Below, piece after piece: positions 9,572-18,122 of a stretch of 36,890 nt of DNA. Under the pieces are notes generated by a model. That model had not been told where the DNA came from and did not search any database. It was given only the letters and a program-made list of their open reading frames with translations. Source of the DNA: an uncultured Clostridia bacterium (lineage in GTDB: Bacteria > Bacillota > Clostridia > Lachnospirales > Lachnospiraceae); contig CAMOSC010000006.1 of NCBI GenBank assembly GCA_946624325.1, positions 1-36,890 of the forward strand, in the 5' to 3' direction. Every line of letters begins with the position of its first letter. Positions within the stretch are counted from its first letter, which is position 1. The translations under genes and the position numbers were made by a program.

Positions 9572-10519
9572 TTAGAACAGGCCGGAGCCCGCCAGCTTCT
9601 TGGACGTGAAATTGCTGGCAAAAATCAGCAGCAGTGAAATAATGGACTGCACCAGGCCTACGGCGGTGGCGTAGGAGTAGCGCCCTTCCTGGAGACCGAC
9701 CCTGAAGACATAAGCCTGTATGATTTCGGAGGTATCCGCGTTGACGCTGTTGCCGAGCAGATACGACTGTTCGAAATTGGAACCGGACAGACCGCCGCCG
9801 AGCAGGTTTCCGATGGTCATAATCAGGACGATCACGATGGTGGTCTTGATGTTGGGCATGGTGATATAGCGGATCCGCTGCATTCTGGAAGCGCCGTCGA
9901 TCTGCGCCGCCTCGTAAAGCTCCTGGCTGATACCGACAATGGAGGCCAGGAAAATGATGGTCCACCAGCCCATCTCTTTCCAGATATCCAGCCCTACGGC
10001 CAGTCCCCAGAACAGCTTCGGGTCGGTCAGGAAATTGATCGGAGCCGAAATCAGGTGCAGGGAGGAGAGCAGGGTGTTGATGATTCCGTTTTTGGACAGG
10101 AACTGGAAGGATATTCCGGAGATAATGATCCAGGATATAAAGTGCGGCAGATAGCTTGCCGTCTGAAGGACCTTCTTGAAGCGGAGGTTGCGCAGCTCAT
10201 TGACCATCAGGGCGAAGAGGATTGGCATGGGGAAGGTGAAAATCAGCTTCAGCACGCTGAGCGCTATGGTATTGCGGACCAGTCTGTCGAATTTGTAGTC
10301 GTTGACAAACTCCATGAAGTATTTGAATCCCACCCATTTGCTGGTGAACATTCCGCTGATGCCGGTGCTGATGCGGTAATCCTTAAAGCCGATGATCAGG
10401 CCGAACATGGGAATGACATTGAAAATCACCAGGTAAAGAATACCCGCCCATACAAAAGCCTGTATGGCCGACTGCTTTTTGAACCTTTTCCAGAAGCTCT
10501 TTTTTTCGGTCATAAGCAT
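9572..10519 (-). CDS. Carbohydrate ABC transporter permease (LplB-like)
   Basis: TM-rich; EAA motif 'YEAAQIDGASRMQRIRYITMPNIKTT'; likely start MLMTEKK (10519) or MTEKK (10513) rather than the extended ORF start. Confidence 0.93.
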   Translation of the reverse strand: MLMTEKKSFWKRFKKQSAIQAFVWAGILYLVIFNVIPMFGLIIGFKDYRISTGISGMFTSKWVGFKYFMEFVNDYKFDRLVRNTIALSVLKLIFTFPMPILFALMVNELRNLRFKKVLQTASYLPHFISWIIISGISFQFLSKNGIINTLLSSLHLISAPINFLTDPKLFWGLAVGLDIWKEMGWWTIIFLASIVGISQELYEAAQIDGASRMQRIRYITMPNIKTTIVIVLIMTIGNLLGGGLSGSNFEQSYLLGNSVNADTSEIIQAYVFRVGLQEGRYSYATAVGLVQSIISLLLIFASNFTSKKLAGSGLF

Positions 10520-10996
10520 CTTCCTTCCTGCCCGATAGGATCTTTTCGCACAACCCCTTCCCATCGGCTGTTTATGCCGGGGCGGGACGTAAAGCCGTTC
10601 CTCTGCCGGCAGACCGGGCTGCCGGTGGTCCGGACCTTCGGTCCTGTGTTTATATGACCATCATAGGGCATCCGCGAAAACATTTAAAGATACAATTTTT
10701 CGGGGACAGCACAAAAATTCTGTAATCGGGAATGCGTATGGTTACTATTCAGAACCGGGCGCCAATCGCGGAAAGAATGCGGACTCCGCCGGCGGAAATC
10801 TATGTGCGGCAGGCATGTCGTATGGCCGGGAGAAGAGAGAATATTTAAAATGCATAACATTTGACAGGATAAACTTCCATCTTGCCTGAAACTGTGCTAC
10901 AATGAGACCATACAAGGTGCGGCTGCGGGCAGCGGCCGCCGCCATCCGCAGGGGAAATTGTTCAGAGCCCGTATAACCGGGAGAAAGGAAGGTTTT

Positions 10997-12259
10997 ATGA
11001 GAAGGAAAGTATTGCCCGCCGTCCTGACATTTGCGTTGACTGCCCTCATGCCCTGGAGCGCATCGGCGGGGGCCGTCGGCGCAGCCGTAGAGGCTGAAAC
11101 CGAAACGTCCGGGGAAGCAAGCCTTGAGGATATTGAAGTGGGCGAGGCCGTCATCGTCGGCGGCGTCAGCACGGGAGAGGATATTCTGGGAATTCTTCCC
11201 CCGGTGGAGGAGGAAGAAGAGGAGGAAGGGTATGTCATTGCGCTGGATGACCTGAACATTTCCATCCGGCTTAAGGATTTTGTATCCGTCAGACAGGATG
11301 AGGACGGTTTCGTGTATATCCACACCCTCAGGGACGGATCCATCCCCTATGTGATTGTCGGCAGTTATGATATTCCCTATGAGAAAGTGGCGGATGCCTT
11401 TACGAACCTGATGTCGGATACCTATGAGGATCTCGATGTGGATGCCCTGATCGAGGGAATCGAGATCGGGGATCTGGAGTTCACCAAGGTGATCTACCAG
11501 TATACCATCAGCGGATATGACGCGGTTGACACCCGGCTTTTCTGCGATTACAGGGGAACCTCCTATATGTTCGGCATGAAGGAGGTTGAGGATCTGGATT
11601 TCACGGTGGGAGAGGATTATCTGAAAGCCGTGGCGGGGAGCATTGAGCAGCTTGCCGGCGGCTTTGGGGATTATGAATACCATGTGGATGCGGACCATGA
11701 CAGCCTGCTGTTTGAGGACCTGGACCAGGGCGGTGTCGGCGGCGGAGGCAAGGATATCATCCTGAGGCCTGAGGAGTCCACGGAATCGGGTGAGGATGCG
11801 GGAAAAACCTTCAATGAGGAGGATGCCCCGTACGAAGGCATCTGGATTCCCTTTGAGGACGGCTTTATGCTTTATCTGCCGACGGACTGGAACTGGCTGG
11901 AGCTGACGCAGGAGCAGCAGCAGAGCGGCGTGCTGGTCGCGGCCGGCGATGCCTCGGTGGGCGAACCGATGCCCTTTATCAACGTCGCGGCAGCCTATGA
12001 AGAGTCTGTCAGCTCCATGGAAGAACTGGCCGAAATCATTGAGGCGGGCGGATATACCGTGGAGGAAATCGGCATGGTCAACGACCTGGAATGCCTGGTA
12101 TACCATGACCCGACAGGCGTGGTCCGCGGCGAGATGTTCATGTACCCGCTGGATGAGGAGAGCGGATACTTCTTCGCCCTGGTGGCCAACAACTACGACC
12201 GGGATGAGGAGACCTTTGATTCGATCCTTCTGTCCCTCTCCAGGTATGAGGAAGAATAA
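10997..12259 (+). CDS. Secreted acidic protein of unknown function
   Basis: Start MRRKVLPAVLTFALTALMPWSASAG (signal peptide) with AAGGAAGG RBS; acidic run PPVEEEEEEEG; 420 aa. Confidence 0.85.
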   Translation: MRRKVLPAVLTFALTALMPWSASAGAVGAAVEAETETSGEASLEDIEVGEAVIVGGVSTGEDILGILPPVEEEEEEEGYVIALDDLNISIRLKDFVSVRQDEDGFVYIHTLRDGSIPYVIVGSYDIPYEKVADAFTNLMSDTYEDLDVDALIEGIEIGDLEFTKVIYQYTISGYDAVDTRLFCDYRGTSYMFGMKEVEDLDFTVGEDYLKAVAGSIEQLAGGFGDYEYHVDADHDSLLFEDLDQGGVGGGGKDIILRPEESTESGEDAGKTFNEEDAPYEGIWIPFEDGFMLYLPTDWNWLELTQEQQQSGVLVAAGDASVGEPMPFINVAAAYEESVSSMEELAEIIEAGGYTVEEIGMVNDLECLVYHDPTGVVRGEMFMYPLDEESGYFFALVANNYDRDEETFDSILLSLSRYEEE

Positions 12260-12372
12260 AAGCGATGAAGCGGTTCTGAAACAGCCCGCCCCGGCATGGT
12301 TCGGGAACGGCCGGAATCATGGGGAAAGCCGGAATAAAATACCCCGTTATATCGCGTAATGTCCCGTAAAAA

Positions 12373-12405
12373 ACGGCTTCACGGAGGAACTGTCCGTGAA
12401 GCCGT
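12373..12405. terminator. Bidirectional intrinsic terminator between convergent genes
   Basis: ACGGCTTCACGGA-ggaactg-TCCGTGAAGCCGT, A-rich 5' flank and T-containing 3' flank. Confidence 0.8.
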
Positions 12406-12408
12406 ATT

Positions 12409-13575
12409 CTATTCGCTGAAATTGTAATCGGCATCCCAGAAAGCCTGAGCGGTGAGCCCGGGATGCAGGGCCTCTACTTCCGAGGTGATTTCTCTGCACA
12501 GGCCCTCCGGGTCCGTGGTATCGAAATCCACTATGACGTCAAACTGGATGACATTGTTTTTCAGATAAAAGCCGTGAACCTGAAGGACGTGCTCATGCTT
12601 CATGGCGATATCCGTGATCTCCTTCCTGAGTTCCCCGGCGAATGCATTCTGGCTGTTCTTGGAGTAAATGCCGATGGCCGAGAGCAGCACATGGTGATCC
12701 TGATAGACCTTTACGCTGATCCGGCGGATCAGGTCGCTGATCTCATAAGCCGGCATCGTGTCAATGACTTCAACGTGCAGGGAACCGGTGATGCGGTTGG
12801 GACCGTAATCGTGCAGCATCATATCATAGACGCCGTACACCTCGGGAAAGGACTCTACCGTCCTGCGGACTGCGCGGACGATGTCCGGACTGACCCGCTG
12901 GCCGAGGATTTCCGAGATGGTGCTGTACTCCATTTCCACACCGGTTTTGATGATAAGAACGGAGATCAGGGCGCCAAGCCATGCCTCCAGCGCAAGACCC
13001 GAGGATAGGAAAATCACGGCGGCCGTAAAGGTGGAGGCCGAGATCAGGGCGTCCATGAGGGCGTCCTTTCCGGAATTGATGAGGGTTTCGGAGTTGACCT
13101 GCTTTCCCGTGGCGGTGACATGTCTGCCCAGCACGATCTTCACCAGGATGCAGACAGCCACAATGACCAGTGAAAGAACGGAGTACTCCGGGACCTCCGG
13201 CCAGAGGATTTTGCGGATGGATTCGATCAGCGAGGAAATTCCGGCCGAAAAGATCAGGGCCCCTAACAGCATGGCGCTTAGATATTCCATACGTCCGTGG
13301 CCGTAGGGGTGCTTTTTGTCCGGCTTTTTTGCGGCCAGCAGGGTTCCGATAATGGTAATCAGGGAGGAGCCCGCATCCGTGAGGTTGTTGACGGCATCCA
13401 GCGTGATGGCGATGGAGCGGGTGGCGAGTCCCGTGAAGGCTTTGATCAGGGCGAGCAGGGTATTGGCCAGAATCCCCGTAATGCCGGTGCGGACGATCAC
13501 GAGGTTTCTGTCCGCCTGCGGGTCAGACGGTGATGTCGGAAGAATCCTGGAGATGAACTGTACAATCTTATTCAT
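12409..13575 (-). CDS. Cation diffusion facilitator (CDF) family transporter
   Basis: Start MNKIVQF; 'SIAITLDAVNNLTDAGSSLITIIGTLLAAKKPDKKHPYGHGRMEYLSAM' signature; C-terminal cytoplasmic domain. Confidence 0.94.
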   Translation of the reverse strand: MNKIVQFISRILPTSPSDPQADRNLVIVRTGITGILANTLLALIKAFTGLATRSIAITLDAVNNLTDAGSSLITIIGTLLAAKKPDKKHPYGHGRMEYLSAMLLGALIFSAGISSLIESIRKILWPEVPEYSVLSLVIVAVCILVKIVLGRHVTATGKQVNSETLINSGKDALMDALISASTFTAAVIFLSSGLALEAWLGALISVLIIKTGVEMEYSTISEILGQRVSPDIVRAVRRTVESFPEVYGVYDMMLHDYGPNRITGSLHVEVIDTMPAYEISDLIRRISVKVYQDHHVLLSAIGIYSKNSQNAFAGELRKEITDIAMKHEHVLQVHGFYLKNNVIQFDVIVDFDTTDPEGLCREITSEVEALHPGLTAQAFWDADYNFSE

Positions 13576-13597
13576 AGCTGTATATCCTGAAGTATGT

Positions 13598-13739
13598 TGA
13601 CTGTTCAGAGCGAGTAGGTCATTCAAAAATAACTGCACCGAATGCCCGCTTGTTTTTCCGAACAGCACAGGTCAAAAATCCTCGGCGATGCCTGCATCGC
13701 CTGTGTTTTGTGCCATTTCCGGAGTCTGGCTCTGAACAG
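13598..13739. repeat. Related/mosaic inverted-repeat element upstream of the CDF gene
   Basis: Ends GACTGTTCAGAGC.../...GCCATTTCCGGAGTCTGGCTCTGAACAG; right end equals the reverse complement of the left end of the 6618 element; interior differs. Confidence 0.7.
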
Positions 13740-13820
13740 GAAACCATAAAAAACCAGCAGGCCAAATCCGAGAGGAAAAATGTCGTGCCCGGCCCGGACC
13801 GCTTCGGGCGGAAGGCTTTG

Positions 13821-14183
13821 TCAGTCCGAAATATCGGTATCCAGTACAATCCGGAAGCTGTAATCAGGGTATGCCTCCTGAACTTTCTGCAGGATGCTGC
13901 GATAGACACTGTTCCTGTCCTTTACATCAAAACCGATGATTACGTCAAACTGTGCGCGTTTTGCGGCTTCATCCAGATAAAAACCGTGTACCTGCAGGAC
14001 TCCGGGGAAGCTGCCCGCAATTTTGCGGACAGCCTTTTCCATGGAGGCTGCCGCATCATTTTTGCTGTTGACGGCGTAGACGGAAATACCGGTCATGATG
14101 ACGGCGTGGACGGACAGGAAAACATTGGCGATAATCCCGATCACGCTGGTTCTGATAATTACATGATTCCGGTCTGTATCCAT
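13821..14183 (-). CDS. Mini-CDF: first TM segment + CDF C-terminal cytoplasmic domain, TM2-TM6 absent
   Basis: MDTDRNHVIIRTSVIGIIANVFLSVHAVIMTGISVYAVNSKND...VLQVHGFYLDEAAKRAQFDVIIGFDVKDR...; aligns to both ends of the adjacent CDF protein; GGAGG RBS upstream. Confidence 0.8.
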   Translation of the reverse strand: MDTDRNHVIIRTSVIGIIANVFLSVHAVIMTGISVYAVNSKNDAAASMEKAVRKIAGSFPGVLQVHGFYLDEAAKRAQFDVIIGFDVKDRNSVYRSILQKVQEAYPDYSFRIVLDTDISD

Positions 14184-14299
14184 ATTCAAGGTGCCTCCTC
14201 TGCGGGCAAGCTGCCCGAAATATTTCCCCTAATTATAAGCCTCCGCCGGCTGCTTGTCAATGCGCGGGGGAGGAGCTGCCTGAAACGGGAGAAACAGGC

Positions 14300-14328
14300 T
14301 TTACACGGCGCCTGATTTGGGGCATAAT
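14300..14328 (+). promoter_or_regulatory. sigma-A-like promoter
   Basis: TTTACA (14300-14305), 17-nt spacer, CATAAT (14323-14328), upstream of the 14365 CDS. Confidence 0.55.
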
Positions 14329-14364
14329 ATAGATAAGGAAATCGAGAGAAGACAGAGGAGGTTT

Positions 14365-14883
14365 ATGATGGGACAGAAAATGACATCAGCGTATGCCAGC
14401 AAACTGATCAGGAAGCTGAATGAAGATAAAGAGTACTGGCTGGAACTGGAAAGAACCGGTCATCTCTATACGGCGGCCGTAGGCGAGACACCGGTGATTC
14501 CGGATTATGATTACGGCAAAGTGGCATCGCGAATTGAGGAGATAGACAATCAGATCTGCGTCCTGAAGCATGCCATCAACAAGGCCAATGTGGAAAGCGA
14601 AATTGATGTGGAGGGAAAAATCCTCAGCGCCGATCGGATTCTCGTGCGCATGGCACAGCTCAATGGCCGTAAACTGATTCTGGATAATATGCGCAAGCAG
14701 CAGCCTCAGAAGAGGCTTCCGAGCGGTTATGGGGCCAGAACCACTGTGGCGGAATATCAGTATATCAACTATGACCTGGAACTGATCCGCAATGAGTATG
14801 ACCGCATTGACCGGGAAATATCCGCCATGCAGCTGGCGCTCGATCATTACAACCAGACAGAGGAATTTGAAGTGGAACTCTGA
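14365..14883 (+). CDS. DIP1984-like / septicolysin-like coiled protein (tentative family)
   Basis: 172 aa from ATG at 14365 with AGAGGAG RBS; 'SRIEEIDNQICVLKHAINKANVESEIDVEGKILSADRILVRMAQLNGR' resembles the DIP1984 family pattern. Confidence 0.6.
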   Translation: MMGQKMTSAYASKLIRKLNEDKEYWLELERTGHLYTAAVGETPVIPDYDYGKVASRIEEIDNQICVLKHAINKANVESEIDVEGKILSADRILVRMAQLNGRKLILDNMRKQQPQKRLPSGYGARTTVAEYQYINYDLELIRNEYDRIDREISAMQLALDHYNQTEEFEVEL

Positions 14884-15130
14884 GAAACCCACTGTCCTGC
14901 CGCCCGGTACAATGCCGGAGGCAGCCTTTGGGAGCGGCTTTCAGAGTCGGTATTTTCCGGTGCAGACCTTCCGCGCTTTGCGCAGCCTTTTGGATTCCGG
15001 TGACAGATAGCGTGAAATGTTAGGGTTATTGATTATCTGTTATTCTTTTATTGGATCAGGGTTTAATGTTCGGAGGCATCTTGAGGAGGTATCTCTTCTA
15101 CACCGGTCTGCACGAAAACCGGTCCTTCGG

Positions 15131-15175
15131 GACAAGGGGCATGGGGGTTCGGTTTCCCATGCCCCGTTCCTTGTC
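15131..15175. terminator. Strong hairpin, terminator-like or structural
   Basis: GACAAGG-GGCATGGG ... CCCATGCC-ccgtt-CCTTGTC. Confidence 0.5.
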
Positions 15176-15191
15176 GCGGCATTCGCCGTAT

Positions 15192-15266
15192 GCAGAAAAA
15201 CTGCCAGACTGTCCCGCGTGAACCTGAAAAAACGGTTCCCCCGTGCCTGTCTGGCAGTTTATCTGC
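15192..15266. repeat. Long imperfect inverted repeat with inner hairpin
   Basis: GCAGAAAAACTGCCAGAC (15192-15209) pairs with GTCTGGCAGTTTATCTGC (15249-15266) with one mismatch; inner GAACC/GGTTC. Confidence 0.75.
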
Positions 15267-15330
15267 GCATAAATCGGGTGATCTCCCGTCAGATTACCGA
15301 TGTGAAACGGCAAATTGCTCAGAACATCCC

Positions 15331-15777
15331 TCAGAACGCTGCCGAAATGATTTTCTGCAGGGAGAAGCCCAGGAGGTTCAGAATTTTCTGATAGAGAACA
15401 GGATCGTCGTAAACCAGGATATAGTCATGAGGCACAAGGGTTTCCTCGGACAGCCTGTTCCTGAGCATGTCTGCGAAGGTTCTCTTGTCCGCATAGCTAG
15501 TGGTGACGGCTACAGGCTCGGAAGTGCCGTTTAAGTTCAGGGCAATATCCACCTCGTCAAAGCCGATGTGCCAGCGTTCCGCCTCCCGGCCCACAAAGAC
15601 AAACTCCCGGCAGCCGGCGAGAAAGAGCTGCCGCGCCTGGCTCCGGATATACTCTTCATTAATAATATGATCCACCAGAAAACAGCAGGTAAAGCGGTGC
15701 GCAGGCTTCAGCTCAATCTGTCCGTAGACCAGCGGGGTACTGGATAAGTTATATGATAAATGTTGATTATATCTCAA
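15331..15777 (-). CDS. Hypothetical protein
   Basis: 148 aa from TTG at 15777 with AAAGGAG RBS; no family confidently recognised. Confidence 0.65.
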   Translation of the reverse strand: MRYNQHLSYNLSSTPLVYGQIELKPAHRFTCCFLVDHIINEEYIRSQARQLFLAGCREFVFVGREAERWHIGFDEVDIALNLNGTSEPVAVTTSYADKRTFADMLRNRLSEETLVPHDYILVYDDPVLYQKILNLLGFSLQKIISAAF

Positions 15778-15892
15778 ATGATACTCCTTTTGAATGATTT
15801 CCTTCGGGTTTCCCCTACTTTACGCTTTTTGAATCCATTTGTCAAGCCTTTCACAAAATGTTAACAGAAACGAAAGTTTCCTTTCGCGGCGG

Positions 15893-16042
15893 GAAGGGCC
15901 GAAATTATGATGCACCAATCCGGCCGCAGATACCGTAAGCGCGGCGGAAGGAAAATGTCTGAAGGCGACTTCCCCGGAGCCTGAAGACATTTCTCCTGAA
16001 GCCACGCGAAGGGTTGAAATCATGATGCAGCAATCCTGCCGC
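15893..16042. repeat. Pair of ~35-bp direct repeats flanking an inverted repeat, upstream of LysR
   Basis: GAAGGGCCGAAATTATGATGCACCAATCCGGCCGC and GAAGGGTTGAAATCATGATGCAGCAATCCTGCCGC; between them AATGTCT.../...AGACATT. Confidence 0.75.
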
Positions 16043-16075
16043 CGCTGCGCAATACAGCAGGCACAATGAAAGGGA

Positions 16076-16104
16076 TTGCATAAATCATATAAAAAAAGTA
16101 TAAT
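16076..16104 (+). promoter_or_regulatory. sigma-A-like promoter of the LysR-led gene run
   Basis: TTGCAT (16076-16081), 17-nt spacer, TATAAT (16099-16104). Confidence 0.6.
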
Positions 16105-16204
16105 GGAAGCAGTAAAGTCCGCCATAGAGTTTTATGCTCTGCAGACAGCATTCTTCCGCCGGGAAGAAAGCGCCTGCAGATTTCCGCGCGATCGGAGGTA
16201 AGCC

Positions 16205-17158
16205 ATGGATTTTCGGTCGATCCGTTACTTTGTTGTGGTAGCCCAGGAACTGAATTTTACCCGGGCAGCGGAGAAGCTGCATATGAGCCAGCCTCCGCTG
16301 AGCAACCAGATCCGTGATATGGAGCTGGATCTCGGTGTGCAGCTGTTTGTGAGAGGCAAGCGCCATCTGACCCTGACGGAGGCGGGCTGGGTTCTGTACC
16401 GCCGTGCACAGCAGATGCTGGAGCTGGCCGATAAAACCCGCGAAGAGGTAGGCGCGCTGGAGAAGGAGCTTTCCGGAAAAGTCTGCATAGGGCTGGTGGA
16501 AGGAAGGGCCCCGTTTCTGGCAGCCAGATGGGTGGCGGGCTTCCATGAGGAGTTTCCGCTGGTCCGCTATGCCATGTGGAACGGCAGCAGCGACGATGTA
16601 CTGGACCGTCTTGAGCAGGGCCTCGTGGATCTTGCGGTCATTGCGGCGCCCTTTGACAGGGAGCATCTGGACGGCTTTACGGTCGGCTCGGAGCCCTGGG
16701 TGGCTATTATACCGGGGAACCACAGGCTGGCGGAGAAACCCGGTGAGCCTCTGGCGCTGCGGGAACTGGTCGGGGAGCCCCTGATTGTGCCGCAGCGCAA
16801 ATCCCGCATTGAGGCGATTGAGCGCTGGTTTTCCGGAATCGGGGCCGGCGTGGACATCCTCTGCACCCTGTCCAATTATCTGGATGCGGTGGCTCTGGTG
16901 GAACAGAATGCGGGGATCGCGATCTTTCCGCAGACCACCTATACGCCGAACCGGCATGTGGTCTCCCGCGTGATCGTGGAGCCTGCGAAGATGGCGGAAT
17001 ATGTGCTGGTGTGGAACCGCGGGCAGCAGCCGACGGGCGTTGCCGGGGAATTCATCCAGTATGTCCAGGATTTCCTGGAGGAGGACCGGATTCATCAGGA
17101 GCGGTTCCGCGTGAAGGAGCAGGAATTTGTTATTCCGGAAGGCGCGCAGTTGTTATAA
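16205..17158 (+). CDS. LysR-family transcriptional regulator
   Basis: MDFRSIRYFVVVAQELNFTRAAEKLHMSQPPLSNQIRDMELDLGVQLFVRGKRHLTLTEAG... HTH and substrate-binding domain. Confidence 0.95.
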   Translation: MDFRSIRYFVVVAQELNFTRAAEKLHMSQPPLSNQIRDMELDLGVQLFVRGKRHLTLTEAGWVLYRRAQQMLELADKTREEVGALEKELSGKVCIGLVEGRAPFLAARWVAGFHEEFPLVRYAMWNGSSDDVLDRLEQGLVDLAVIAAPFDREHLDGFTVGSEPWVAIIPGNHRLAEKPGEPLALRELVGEPLIVPQRKSRIEAIERWFSGIGAGVDILCTLSNYLDAVALVEQNAGIAIFPQTTYTPNRHVVSRVIVEPAKMAEYVLVWNRGQQPTGVAGEFIQYVQDFLEEDRIHQERFRVKEQEFVIPEGAQLL

Positions 17159-17169
17159 GGAGCAGTGTT

Positions 17170-18105
17170 ATGACATTTCAGGAATATCTGGAAGAGGACA
17201 GGGAACGGTTTACCCAGGCGTTGATCAAGGCGGAATCCCCGGAGCGGGCCGTGGCGGTGGTAGAGGCGGAATATGACCGCCTGCTGCTCCGGTATAACGA
17301 CGGCTGCGGCGACAGCGGACTGCGGGAACAGGCCGCCATGATGATTCAGGCCGCCAGAGCCGGAGCGATAGTGGACTGTGTCGGGGAAATCCGGGTCTGG
17401 GAGCGAAGCGCACAGACCGCGGAAGCGGAACAGAAGCGCAGGCGGAGCTTTGGCGCGGCGGGACTTGGGTGCATCGCGGTGTCCGTGATCGGAAGCATTC
17501 TGCTGCATCCGCTCGGGGTGGGCATCAGTGCCGTCATTCCCGGAGTGTTTTGCGCGGCTTCCGGTGTCCTGTTGTATCTGGCGGGCCGGAGCGCGGGACA
17601 GGGAGGCGGAACAAACCGCATTCTGCGTCTCCTGCGCCTTCCCGGGAGCAAAAATCCTGCGCTTCCCGCTCCCGGGGCCGGTGAGGAGGTCCTGCCGGAC
17701 GGGTCTGTCCGGCGGCTGGAAAAGCTGGTGGATCCTGCAAGGATTTACCGCTCGGTCCATACTGCCCTTCTGATTGTGGACCGGAATCTGGAGGAGGCAG
17801 CCTCGAGGGCCCGGTGGACCGAGTCCGGAAGCGGCGACTTTGCGCAGGATACCGACGAGCAGGAGCTTACGGTTTTTGCGGATCTGCTGGAAGCGGTCTA
17901 CAGCGGCGACGGACAGTTTGCCCTGGACAGGCTGAAATCCCTGAAATATTACCTGCACAGAAGGGGAATTGAGACGGCGGATTACCGCGAAGAGACCAGG
18001 GAGTATTTTGACAGGATGCCGTCCGCGGACGGTCAGGCCCTGACGATCCGCCCGGCCCTCCTGAAGGATGGGAAGCTGTTGAAAAAAGGTCTGGCGGCAG
18101 GCTGA
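17170..18105 (+). CDS. Unknown two-TM membrane protein, partner of Hsp70-like gene
   Basis: ATG 17170 (MTFQEYLEEDRERF...), 311 aa, central hydrophobic hairpin 'GLGCIAVSVIGSILLHPLGVGISAVIPGVFCAASGVLLYLAG'; 11 nt after LysR and 17 nt before the next CDS. Confidence 0.82.
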   Translation: MTFQEYLEEDRERFTQALIKAESPERAVAVVEAEYDRLLLRYNDGCGDSGLREQAAMMIQAARAGAIVDCVGEIRVWERSAQTAEAEQKRRRSFGAAGLGCIAVSVIGSILLHPLGVGISAVIPGVFCAASGVLLYLAGRSAGQGGGTNRILRLLRLPGSKNPALPAPGAGEEVLPDGSVRRLEKLVDPARIYRSVHTALLIVDRNLEEAASRARWTESGSGDFAQDTDEQELTVFADLLEAVYSGDGQFALDRLKSLKYYLHRRGIETADYREETREYFDRMPSADGQALTIRPALLKDGKLLKKGLAAG

Positions 18106-18122
18106 GGAATACGGAGGAAAGT

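Noticed and set aside
10745-12106. 453-aa - strand ORF
   Set aside because: Antisense to the secreted acidic protein, which has a signal peptide and RBS; looks like a shadow frame.
16085-17095. 336-aa - strand ORF
   Set aside because: Antisense to the LysR gene; no family features.
17095-17958. 287-aa - strand ORF
   Set aside because: Antisense to the 17170-18105 membrane protein; composition typical of a shadow frame.
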